A stretch of DNA of 62,844 bases from Selenomonadales bacterium (GTDB lineage: Bacteria; Bacillota; Negativicutes; Sporomusales; UBA7701): NCBI GenBank assembly GCA_029976065.1, contig JARKNV010000064.1, positions 1 through 62,844 of the forward strand. Reading direction: 5' to 3'. Positions 18,894 to 26,201 of the stretch are shown here, one piece after another. A program made the position numbers and the translations under genes. Every line of letters begins with the position of its first letter. Positions within the stretch are counted from its first letter, which is position 1. The notes under the pieces were generated by a model that was not told where the DNA came from, searched no databases, and was given only the letters and a program-made list of their open reading frames with translations.

Positions 18894-20063
18894 ATGCGGC
18901 ACAAGATCGTCCTCGGAGCTGCCATCTGGTTTTACTGGTTTTCCCTCTGCGCATACGTGCCGATCCTGCCTACCTACGCTCAGGCCCTCGGCGCCAGCTA
19001 CCAACTGATAGGAGTCATCATCGGCGCGTTCGGTTTCACGCAGATGACTCTCCGCCTGCCGCTCGGCATCGTGGCCGACCGGGTCACCAAACGGCGGGTT
19101 CTTCTCCTCGCCGGCACGGCCATAAGCATCGCCGCCGGACTCGGCATGTGGCTGGTCCGCGATCCCCTCGCCCTGCTCCTTTTCCGCATGCTGGCGGGGG
19201 TGGCGGCCACCGCCTGGGTTGTCCAGACGGTAATGTTCGCCGGCCATTATCCGCCGGCCGAGTCGGCCAAGGCCATGGGCCTTGTAACGGCGGTGGTCAA
19301 CAGCGGGGAAATGGTGGCGATGCTGGCCGGCGGGCTGGTGGCCGAAGCCTGGGGACAGGAGCAGGCGTTCCTGCTGGCGGCAGTGATGGGGCTGGCCGCC
19401 TTCGGCTGCAATGCGGCGATCCGCGAAGCCGCCGCCGCCAAGCCGGGGGAACCGGTCCGGCTGGCGGAAGCGGCGGCCATCGCCCGCGACCGCAGCCTCG
19501 GCCTGGCGTCCGTGCTCGGGTTTATCCTCCAGGTAATTACTTACGCAACGGCGTTCGGTTTCGTACCGCTGGCTGCCAAGAGCCTGGGCGCGAGCTTTAC
19601 GGAGATCGGCCTGCTGCCGACGGTTTACATGCTGCCGGGCATCGCGGCGTCGATGCTGAGCGGCACGGTGTTGCTCAGGATGTTCGGCGAACGGCGTCTG
19701 TTGACCGGCAGCCTCCTGGCTATGGCCGTTGCCTGCTTAGCGATACCTTATGCTGCCAGCCTTACGGCCCTGTTCCTTTTTCAGGCCGTCGGCGGTTTTG
19801 CGCGCGGCCTGGCCTTTCCCCTGCTGATGGCGCTGTGCATCAGGCGTATTGCCGGCGGCCGCCAGGCGACAGCCATGGGCTTCTTTCAGGCCGCGTACGG
19901 CATGGGGATGTTCCTGGGGCCGCTGGCGGTGGGCAAGCTGAGCCAGGCGGCGGGGCTGGACTGGGGCTTCTGGGCCGTCGGCCTCGTCGGGGTGGCCGGG
20001 GCGGCGCTGGCGTATGCCGCCACGCCCGGCCCGAACCGTGCGCAGGCGACAATCCGGGGATAA
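18894..20063 (+). CDS. MFS transporter
   Basis: Major facilitator superfamily protein, 389 residues with about 12 membrane helices. The motif A region RLPLGIVADRVTKRRVLLLAG follows helix 2, and a central loop near residues 190-200 separates the two halves. ATG 18894 follows AAGGAGGGG. Substrate unknown: there is no clear sugar or drug signature. It stands alone after the UbiA gene and converges on the NlpC/P60 gene at 21.9 kb, with an insertion sequence between them. Confidence 0.85.
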   Translation: MRHKIVLGAAIWFYWFSLCAYVPILPTYAQALGASYQLIGVIIGAFGFTQMTLRLPLGIVADRVTKRRVLLLAGTAISIAAGLGMWLVRDPLALLLFRMLAGVAATAWVVQTVMFAGHYPPAESAKAMGLVTAVVNSGEMVAMLAGGLVAEAWGQEQAFLLAAVMGLAAFGCNAAIREAAAAKPGEPVRLAEAAAIARDRSLGLASVLGFILQVITYATAFGFVPLAAKSLGASFTEIGLLPTVYMLPGIAASMLSGTVLLRMFGERRLLTGSLLAMAVACLAIPYAASLTALFLFQAVGGFARGLAFPLLMALCIRRIAGGRQATAMGFFQAAYGMGMFLGPLAVGKLSQAAGLDWGFWAVGLVGVAGAALAYAATPGPNRAQATIRG

Positions 20064-20070
20064 TGAGCGA

Positions 20071-20092
20071 GGCCCGCACAACAGTGCGGGCC
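20071..20092 (+). terminator. Hairpin after the MFS gene
   Basis: GGCCCGCAC-AACA-GTGCGGGCC, nine base pairs, begins eight bases after the MFS stop. It has no T tract, so termination by it alone is doubtful. Confidence 0.4.
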
Positions 20093-20158
20093 GCGGGTTA
20101 TCGGAGATTATTGCATCAGGCATAAGGCCGTTCAGAAACCGTCAGATGCTAGGCGGCT

Positions 20159-20256
20159 CCGTCGGGCGTGCCGCGACGCGTACTCGGAACGTACGCTAGC
20201 AAACGGCCGACGGAACAACGACGCAGATGGGGGCTTTCCCGCGCCTCCGTGCGCGG
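20159..20256. repeat. Nested palindromic intergenic element
   Basis: An outer pair CCGTCGG (20159-20165) / CCGACGG (20207-20213) encloses an inner pair GCGTAC (20178-20183) / GTACGC (20191-20196). A further hairpin CCGCGC/GCGCGG (20239-20244, 20251-20256) follows. CAGATG occurs on both sides (20143 and 20224). The architecture looks like an interspersed intergenic repeat, but only one copy is in the window. Confidence 0.4.
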
Positions 20257-20327
20257 ATAGCTCAACTAAGGCTCGGGCGCTTAGGGCCTGTTGACAAATA
20301 GTCAGATTAAGGAAAATGGTTTTTATT

Positions 20328-20363
20328 AGTCCATGCAGAATATATCTGTATGGACTTTTCTTT
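20328..20363 (+). terminator. IS-internal terminator before the transposase
   Basis: AGTCCAT-G-CAGA pairs with TCTG-T-ATGGACT (arms 20328-20339 and 20345-20356, one G-T pair, loop ATATA), followed by TTTTCTTT. It is placed to stop read-through from outside genes into the transposase. Confidence 0.7.
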
Positions 20364-20377
20364 AGGTGGGTGAAGTC

Positions 20378-21757
20378 ATGCTGGGGAAAGACGAGGAGAA
20401 ACAAAGCCAGTTCATGTTCGTCAATCTGGATGAGTTCGTGCCGCAAGACCACCTGCTCCGGGTAATTAAACGCACTATCGATTTTTCGTTCATCTACGAT
20501 AAAGTGAAAGACCTATACTCGCCTATTGGCCGCCGCTCCGTCGACCCAGTGCTTCTTATCAAGATGCTGCTAATCGGTTATTGGTACGGGATTCCCTCCG
20601 AACGCAAGCTGGAGCAGGAAGTCAAACTCAACCTAGCCTATCGATGGTTCTTAGGGTTGGATTTGGCCGAGCCCGTTCCGGACCATTCCACAATCAGCCA
20701 GAACCGGCGCCGGCGATTCAAGAACAGCCTGCTATTTCAAGAGATCTTCGACACCATCATTTCGCGTTGTGTGGCCGCAGGGTTAGTGAACGGCGAAGTG
20801 ATTGTGACAGACTCGACCCATATCAAGGCCAGCGCCTCCCGGCAACGGGTAGAGAAGATTTGGGTGGAGAAAACTCCGACAGAATATATGCAAATGCTCG
20901 AGCAAGAAGCCCAGCGACTGGAGGCCGAATTGCAAAAGCGCAGAGAAGAGGCGGGTAAAAAGAAATGCGGAAAAAAGCGGCAGACGCGGGAAAGGAAGGT
21001 GATGCGCGAGATTATATCGAGTAAAACTGACCCTGAAGCGGGATATATGAACCGGCTTGGTAAGCCAAGCGGCTTTCACTATCTCAATCACATCAGCATT
21101 GATGTCAAGAAAGGAATTATCACCGATTCATACGCAACAGCGGGCAATGTTAATGATCATATCCCGTTTATCGAGCGGGTCAAAGCGCAAAAAGGCAGAC
21201 TAGGGTTGCCTATTGGGGCGATTGGTGCCGATAAAGGCTATGACTTTTTGGAAGTTCACCACGGATTGGAACAGGAAGAAGTCACTGGATATGTTACTCC
21301 AACAGAGTTGTCTGAGGCAGAAGCAATTATTGGCGCTAAATTTAGATATGACAAAGAAACCGACGCCTTTACCTGTCCAGAGGGTAAGCGACTGAGATGG
21401 ACTCATGTTAGGCGCCTGAGGGAAGCCCACATTGTTAAAATCTATGTAGCCAAGATCAAGGACTGTAAAGTGTGCCCAAACAGAAAAGGTTGTTTTGGCC
21501 CTAAACAGAAATATCGAACACTCAAGGTAGCTCTGTTTCATGAGTCGGATAAACGGAACAGGGACCGGGCAACCACTCCGGAGTATCTACGGATTCAGCG
21601 TTTACGGCGAATCTGGTGTGAAGGGACCTTCGGGGTTCTCAAATCACAGCATAACTTGGCAGCAACGTATAAACGAGGCCTTGCGAACATACAAGAACAA
21701 TGCCTCTTATCCGCATCCGCTTTAAACATCAAACGAATGGTCAGAGCGATAGCATAA
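20378..21757 (+). CDS. IS1182-type DDE transposase
   Basis: 459-residue transposase. The N-terminal DUF772-like domain is recognisable from DHLLRVIKRTIDFSFIYDKVKDLYSP and DHSTISQNRRRRF. The catalytic acidic residues lie in VTDSTHIKAS (D), GADKGYD (D) and WCEGTFGVLKSQHNL (E). A basic helical insert (RREEAGKKKCGKKRQTRERK) lies between the first and second D. ATG 20378 has AGGTGG eight bases upstream; GTG 20366 would overlap it. The frame is intact, so the element may still be mobile. Confidence 0.88.
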   Translation: MLGKDEEKQSQFMFVNLDEFVPQDHLLRVIKRTIDFSFIYDKVKDLYSPIGRRSVDPVLLIKMLLIGYWYGIPSERKLEQEVKLNLAYRWFLGLDLAEPVPDHSTISQNRRRRFKNSLLFQEIFDTIISRCVAAGLVNGEVIVTDSTHIKASASRQRVEKIWVEKTPTEYMQMLEQEAQRLEAELQKRREEAGKKKCGKKRQTRERKVMREIISSKTDPEAGYMNRLGKPSGFHYLNHISIDVKKGIITDSYATAGNVNDHIPFIERVKAQKGRLGLPIGAIGADKGYDFLEVHHGLEQEEVTGYVTPTELSEAEAIIGAKFRYDKETDAFTCPEGKRLRWTHVRRLREAHIVKIYVAKIKDCKVCPNRKGCFGPKQKYRTLKVALFHESDKRNRDRATTPEYLRIQRLRRIWCEGTFGVLKSQHNLAATYKRGLANIQEQCLLSASALNIKRMVRAIA

Positions 21758-21810
21758 TAATCAAAAGCAAGAAAAGGCTGCTTTACCGCGATATCCAGGC
21801 AAAAAATCGG

Positions 21811-21843
21811 GAGGGTGGTCGAGATTTCTTCTCGACCACCCTC
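21811..21843 (+). terminator. Hairpin at the right end of the IS
   Basis: GAGGGTGGTCGAG (21811-21823) and its complement (21831-21843) form a 13-base-pair stem that abuts the right inverted repeat. It can act in either direction, ending transposase transcription or blocking entry from the minus-strand genes. Confidence 0.6.
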
Positions 21844-21898
21844 TTGTCAACAGGCCCGAAAACGCCCGAGCCAAGTTTCGCTTATCAACCGCCGGGCG

Positions 21899-22408
21899 TC
21901 AGAGCACCCGGCGGGCGCCGAGATATCTGGGCTTCCAATAACTGTCCCCCAGGGACGAGACCATTACGCCGCGGCTTGTCGAGGCGTGGATGAATTTGCC
22001 ATCGCCGGTGTAGATGCCGCAGTGGGAGGCGCCTTTTTCGGTGGTGGTGAAGAAGACGAGGTCGCCGGGGGCGAGGTCTTTGGCCTTGACCGCCTTGCCG
22101 GCCTCGAACTGTTTGTCGGCGGCGCGGGGCAGCTTCTTGCCGTGCTGGTCGTAGACGAACATTACGTAGCCGGAGCAGTCGAAGCCTTTGGGGGAGGCGC
22201 CGCCGTACCTGTAGGGCACGCCTTTGTATTTCTGGGCGGTGGCGACGATGTCCTTGCCCGTCGGCGGTTTGGGCGGCTTGGCGGGCGGGGCGGGTTTTGC
22301 GGCGGCGGGCGCGGGGGAGGAGGCGGGCGCAAGCCCGGCCGCGCCGGCGGCCGGCGGGCACGTGGCCAGCATAAGGGCGGCCAGTAGGACGGCGATTCCC
22401 TTTTTCAC
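21899..22408 (-). CDS. NlpC/P60-family cell-wall hydrolase
   Basis: Secreted endopeptidase, 169 residues. The signal peptide is MKKGIAVLLAALMLATCPPAAGAAG, followed by an Ala/Pro-rich linker (about 25-50) and a C40 peptidase domain of about 115 residues. The catalytic cysteine is in GFDCSGYV, the histidine in ASHCGIY, and a polar third residue in FIHAS. There is no cell-wall-binding SH3 or LysM domain. It probably cleaves gamma-D-Glu-DAP stem peptides. It converges with the MFS gene across the insertion sequence. Stand-alone gene. Confidence 0.88.
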   Translation of the reverse strand: MKKGIAVLLAALMLATCPPAAGAAGLAPASSPAPAAAKPAPPAKPPKPPTGKDIVATAQKYKGVPYRYGGASPKGFDCSGYVMFVYDQHGKKLPRAADKQFEAGKAVKAKDLAPGDLVFFTTTEKGASHCGIYTGDGKFIHASTSRGVMVSSLGDSYWKPRYLGARRVL

Positions 22409-22496
22409 CTTATCCCCCCAATCCCGGCTGATGACACGGATCGTTTTATAACGACTTATTTCGCGTTATTGGGGAAAATTACCTGCAAGGGCAAGA

Positions 22497-22576
22497 AAGC
22501 CCGCGCCTTAAGCAGGCACACGCCGCTTTAGCGGCGATGTGATCGCTTACGCCTGTAAGGCGAAAGGCACGGGCTT
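22497..22576. repeat. Multi-stem palindromic element between the NlpC/P60 and GNAT genes
   Basis: Four stems nest in 80 bases: AAGCCCG/CGGGCTT (22497-22503, 22570-22576), CGCCTTA/TAAGGCG (22504-22510, 22556-22562), CAGGC/GCCTG (22513-22517, 22551-22555) and CGCCGC-TTTA-GCGGCG (22521-22536) flanked by CACA/TGTG. It has no coding potential and starts next to the GNAT stop. It could be a GNAT terminator on the minus strand or a copy of a dispersed repeat. Confidence 0.5.
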
Positions 22577-22579
22577 CTT

Positions 22580-23047
22580 TCAGAGTTTCTTTTCGAGGAA
22601 TTTCGCCCCTGGTACGGGGTTATGGCAGTACGGCTCGACGGGTGCGAAGCCGAGGGCTTCGTATAAGGAGACGGCGACCGCCATGCTGGGGACGGTGTCG
22701 AGGCGCATGCTGCGGTAGCCGAGGCGGCGGCCGGCGGCGATTATCGCCGCGACGAGCAGTTTGCCGTAGCCTTGGCCGCGGCCGGCGGGGCGGACGAAGA
22801 GGCGCTTCATCTCGCAGACGCCGTCGGCGAGCGGCCGCAGGGCGACGCAGCCGGCCGGCCCGCCGCTGTCGTCGGCCAGCAGGAGGAGGGCGCCGTCAGG
22901 CGGGGCGTATTTGCCGGGCAGGGCGGCGAGTTCGTCCGTGAAGCCCTGGAAGTCGAGGGCGAAGGGGAGGGAGGCGGCGTATTCGCCGAACAGGCCGCGG
23001 ATGGTTTCCAGGTATTCTTCCGTATGGGCGGGGATGATACGGGGCAT
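22580..23047 (-). CDS. GNAT-family N-acetyltransferase
   Basis: 155-residue acetyltransferase. The acetyl-CoA motif A is visible as VRPAGRGQGYGKLLVAAIIAAGRRLGY (RGQGYGK pyrophosphate loop), followed by RLDTVPSMAVAVSLYEALGF. The substrate is unknown; the protein resembles the small-molecule branch of the family rather than ribosomal-protein acetylases. It lies 30 bases after the fdhA stop on the same strand and may share its transcript. No functional link to formate metabolism is apparent. Confidence 0.83.
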   Translation of the reverse strand: MPRIIPAHTEEYLETIRGLFGEYAASLPFALDFQGFTDELAALPGKYAPPDGALLLLADDSGGPAGCVALRPLADGVCEMKRLFVRPAGRGQGYGKLLVAAIIAAGRRLGYRSMRLDTVPSMAVAVSLYEALGFAPVEPYCHNPVPGAKFLEKKL

Positions 23048-23077
23048 AGGATGTGCTCCTTTATGGCCGGCGGGCTT

Positions 23078-25756
23078 TTAGGCGGTTTCGACTTTGACGG
23101 CGCAAACCTTGTATTCGTAGGTTTTTGTGACCTTGTCGTACGCACCGCTGGTGATTTCGTTCGTGGGGGTGGCGGGGAAGTGGAAGGACATCCACACTAC
23201 TCCCGGCGGCACGGCGTCGGTGACCTGGGCCTTGGCGGTCACGCTGCCCCGGCGGGAGGAGACTTTCGCCGGGGCGCCGTCGGCCAGGCCGAGGGCGTCG
23301 GCGTCGGCGGGATGGACCATGACCCGTTCTTCCGAGCGGTGGGCGGTGAGGTGTTTGGCGTGGCGGTGGGTGGAGACGTTGTAGTGGTAGAGGATGCGCC
23401 CGGTGGTGAGGAGGAAGGGGTAGTCGGCGTCGGGCACTTCGGCGGGGGGCGCGTAGTCGACGGGCTGGAAGTAGCCGAGGCCGCAGGTGAACTGCCCGTT
23501 TTCGTGCAGGTATTTCGTGCCGGGGTGGCCGGCGGCGGGCACGGGCCACTGTAGGCCGTTTTCTTCGAGGCGGGGGTAGGTGACGCCAGCGTAGGAGGGG
23601 GTGAGGGCGGCGATTTCGGCCATGATTTCCTCCGGCCCGGCGTAATCCATGGGGTAGCCGAAGCGGGCGGCGAGGCCGCAGATTATCACCCAGTCGGGGC
23701 GGCTGCCGCCGACTGGCTCGATGGCCTGGCGGACGCGCTGGATGCGGCGCTCGGTGTTGGTGAAGGTGCCTTCCTTTTCGGCGAAGCTGGCGGCCGGCAG
23801 GACGACGTCGGCCAGTTTGGCGGTTTCGGTGAGAAAGAGGTTCTGGACGACGAGGAAGTCGAGGTTTTCAAGGCCCTTGCGGACGTGGCGGGCGTTGGCG
23901 TCGGAGAGGACGGGGTCTTCGCCCATGACGAACATGGCTTTGAGGTCGCCGCGGACGGCGGCGTCGAACATATCGGGCAGGGTGAGGCCGGGCTTGTCCG
24001 GCACGGGGGCGCCCCAGGCGGCGGCGAATTTCTGGCGGATGTCGGGCCATTTGACCTGCTGGTAGCCGGGGAGGACGTTGGGCAGCGCGCCCATGTCGCA
24101 GGCGCCCTGGACGTTGTTTTGGCCGCGGAGGGGGTTGACGCCGGCGGCGGGCTTGCCGACGTTGCCGGTGAGCATGGCGAGGTTGGCGAGGCTCATGACG
24201 TTGTCGGTGCCGCAGGTGTGCTCGGTGATGCCGAGGGTGTAGAAGATGGCGGCCCGTTCGGCGGTGGCGTAGAGCTTGGCGGCCTCGTACAGGAGAAGGG
24301 CCGGGACGCCGGTGATGTTTTCGACGACGTCGGGGGTGTAGCGTTCGGCGACGGCGGCGACGGCGGCGAAGCCGGTGGTGCACTTGGCGATGAAGGCGTC
24401 GTCGTGCCAGCCGTTTTTGATGATGATGTGGAGGAGGCCGTTGATGAGGGCGACGTCGGTGCCGGGCTTGAGGCGCAGCCAGACGTGGGCGGCGGCGGCC
24501 AGCTCGGTTTTGCGGGGGTCGGCGACGATGAGGCGGGCGCCTTTGGCGAGGGCCTGGCGCATTTTGGCGCCGATGACGGGATGGGCCTCGGGGGGATTGG
24601 CGCCGATGACGAACATGACCTGGTTGTCGGGTATCTCGCCGATGGAGTTGGTCATGGCGCCGGAGCCGAAGGAGGTGGCCAGACCGGCCACGGTGGGGCT
24701 GTGTCAGGTACGGGCGCAGTGGTCGACGTTATTTGTGCCGACCGCCGCGCGCATGAATTTTTGCAGCAGGTAGTTTTCTTCGTTGGTGCAGCGGGCCGAG
24801 CTGAGGGCGGCGATGGCGTCGGGGCCGTGGCCGGCCTTGATGGCGGCCAGCCTGTCGGCGACCAGGCCGAGGGCTTCGTCCCAGGTGGCGGGGGCGAAGA
24901 CGCCGTCTTTTTTTATCAGGGGGGCGGTGAGGCGCTCGGGGCTGTGGACGTAGTCGGTGCCGAAGCGGCCCTTGACGCACAGCAGGCGGCCGTTGACGGC
25001 GCTGGTCGCGTTGGAGGTGACGCCGATTATTTTGCCGTCCTTGACGTTGAGGTCGAAGTTGCAGCCGACGCCGCAGAAGGGGCAGGTGGTCTTGACCTGC
25101 TTGTCGGGCAGGCCGCTGCCGAAGGACGGCTTTTCGGTGAGCGCTCCCGTCGGGCAGGCGGAGACGCAGGTGCCGCAGAAGACGCAGGACGACTGGTCCA
25201 TGGCGTTGTCGAAGGCGGGGGTGATTTTGCTGGTGAAGCCGCGCTCGGTCCATTCGAGGACGTTGCAGCACTGGAGCTCCTTGCAGACCCGCACGCAGCG
25301 GCCGCAGAGGACGCATTTTTCGTTGTCGCGGATGATGAAGGGGTTGCTGTCGTCAAGCTCGTAATGCCGCCGCTCGCCGCGGAAGCGGACGTCGCGCACT
25401 CCCAGGTCGAGGGCGAGGCGCTGCAGTTCGCAGCGCTGGTTGGCCTGGCAGGTGAGGCAGTCGGACGGGTGGTTGGCGAGCAGCATTTCGACGACCGTGC
25501 GGCGGGCTTCGCGGACGTCGGCGGTGTCGGTACGGACGGCCATGCCCTCGGCGACCGGATAGGTGCAGGCGGTGGCGAGGGTGCGGAGGCCGTCGATCTC
25601 CACCAGGCAGACGCGGCAGCAGCCTTCGGGGGTGAGGTCGGCGAGGTGGCAGAGGGTGGGGATATTGATGCTGAGCAGGCGCGCGGCTTCGAGCACGGTG
25701 GTGCCGGGCGGTACGCTGACCGGGCGGCCGTCGATGGTGAGGGCGATTTTGTTCAT
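23078..25756 (-). CDS. fdhA: Selenocysteine-containing formate dehydrogenase, catalytic subunit
   Basis: Mo/W-bisMGD enzyme, 892 residues, reversible formate/CO2. An in-frame TGA (24704-24706) encodes Sec351 in VDHCART-U-HSPTVAGLA, exactly where FdhF-type enzymes carry it, and a bacterial SECIS hairpin follows. N-terminal electron-transfer domain: 2Fe-2S cysteines about C36, C47, C50, C64; a His-Cys cluster (H96, C100, C103, C109); two 4Fe-4S motifs (C148-C158 region and C191-C201). The catalytic domain starts with CPFCGVGC (225-232). Read as two genes it would be a false frameshift. No fdhB or flavin subunit is adjacent; HydB or Rnf-type partners are conjecture. AGGAG precedes the ATG. Confidence 0.94.
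24675..24691 (-). promoter_or_regulatory. SECIS hairpin of fdhA
   Basis: On the minus strand, 12 bases after the TGA, GTGGCC-GGTCT-GGCCAC forms a six-base-pair stem with a GGTCT loop. Spacing and loop sequence match the E. coli fdhF element bound by SelB, so the TGA should be read as selenocysteine. Confidence 0.85.
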
Positions 25757-25854
25757 CCGCTTTGCTCCTTGCTGGAATTAAGCTAACGTATTTTGCAAAT
25801 ATTCGCCGTAACCGCGAAAAACCCTGCGGGGGAAGGAGGCGGGGGAACGGCGGC

Positions 25855-25883
25855 TTGACATTTGCGGCCGGGCGAAGTATATT
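25855..25883 (+). promoter_or_regulatory. SigA promoter of valS
   Basis: TTGACA (25855-25860), a 17-base spacer and TATATT (25878-25883). Transcription would start near 25890, at the base of the T-box leader. Confidence 0.82.
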
Positions 25884-25889
25884 TTATCT

Positions 25890-26148
25890 ATATATCGCCA
25901 ATTTTATCAGTTAGAGGCGAGGACGGGAAGGAGTACACCGGACCGGCCGGCGCAGAGAAGGGGCCCATCGGCTGCGAGGCCCCGCGGCGCGGGCGGTGGA
26001 AGTCGTCCCCGAGCCGCGGCGCCGAACGGCAGTAGGCGCCTCCGGGTGGCCCCGTTACCGGCCGCGCGAGCCGGCGGAGCATTTCGCCGGGAAGAAAGGT
26101 GGTACCACGGCGGCCGAGGCTTCCGTCCTTGCGGACGGAGGCTTTTTT
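25890..26148 (+). ncRNA. T-box leader (tRNA-Val responsive)
   Basis: The invariant T-box sequence AAGGTGGTACCACGG is at 26096-26110, followed by the terminator. Stem I can be drawn with GGACG near 25920 pairing CGTCC at 26005-26009 and CACCG pairing CGGTG above it. The bulge between has AGTA on the 5' side and GAAGTC on the 3' side, so GTC at 26002-26004 is the likely Val specifier. Uncharged tRNA-Val would pair with it and with the T-box to free valS transcription. Confidence 0.88.
26119..26148 (+). terminator. T-box-controlled terminator
   Basis: GCTTCCGTCC-TTGC-GGACGGAGGC (ten pairs, one G-T) followed by six T. It competes with the antiterminator formed by the T-box sequence. Confidence 0.88.
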
Positions 26149-26201
26149 ATTTGCTCAACAGGTTATTCTAAAAACGATTCCCCCGAAGGAGGCACAAAGA
26201 T

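Larger units (their letters stand above)
20064..20377. other. Intergenic region with palindromes and the left end of the IS
   Basis: Contains a nine-base-pair hairpin right after the MFS gene (20071-20092), a complex palindromic element (20159-20256), the left arm of an interrupted hairpin (20267-20280), the left IS inverted repeat (20284-20297) and an IS-internal terminator (20328-20363). No gene is seen here. Confidence 0.55.
20284..21857 (+). mobile_element. IS1182-type insertion sequence, 1574 bp
   Basis: Bounded by perfect 14-base inverted repeats: GGGCCTGTTGACAA at 20284-20297 and TTGTCAACAGGCCC at 21844-21857. It contains one full-length DDE transposase gene. Just inside each end is a hairpin: one with a T-rich tail before the gene (20328-20363) and a 13-base-pair stem after it (21811-21843), which would insulate the transposase from outside transcription. 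The element is clearly more AT-rich than its surroundings. No direct target repeat is visible; instead the flanks are the two arms of one hairpin. Confidence 0.85.
25757..26201. other. Divergent control region between fdhA and valS
   Basis: On the minus strand I see only the fdhA ribosome site and no strong promoter. On the plus strand it carries a near-consensus promoter (25855-25883) and a complete T-box leader ending in a terminator (to 26148). No gene is present. Confidence 0.7.

Noticed and set aside
20284..21857. Target-site duplication for the IS
   Set aside because: The bases just outside the inverted repeats (CTTA and GAAA) are not direct repeats; only the inverted flanks are similar.
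24691..24720. A frameshift or pseudogene break in the formate dehydrogenase
   Set aside because: The TGA is in frame, sits at the selenocysteine position of FdhF-type enzymes and is followed by a SECIS hairpin, so it is recoding and not damage.
23885..25786. A 633-codon Gly/Ala/Val-rich plus-strand open frame opposite fdhA
   Set aside because: Repetitive Gly/Asp/Ala composition typical of antisense to GC-rich sequence; no ribosome site.
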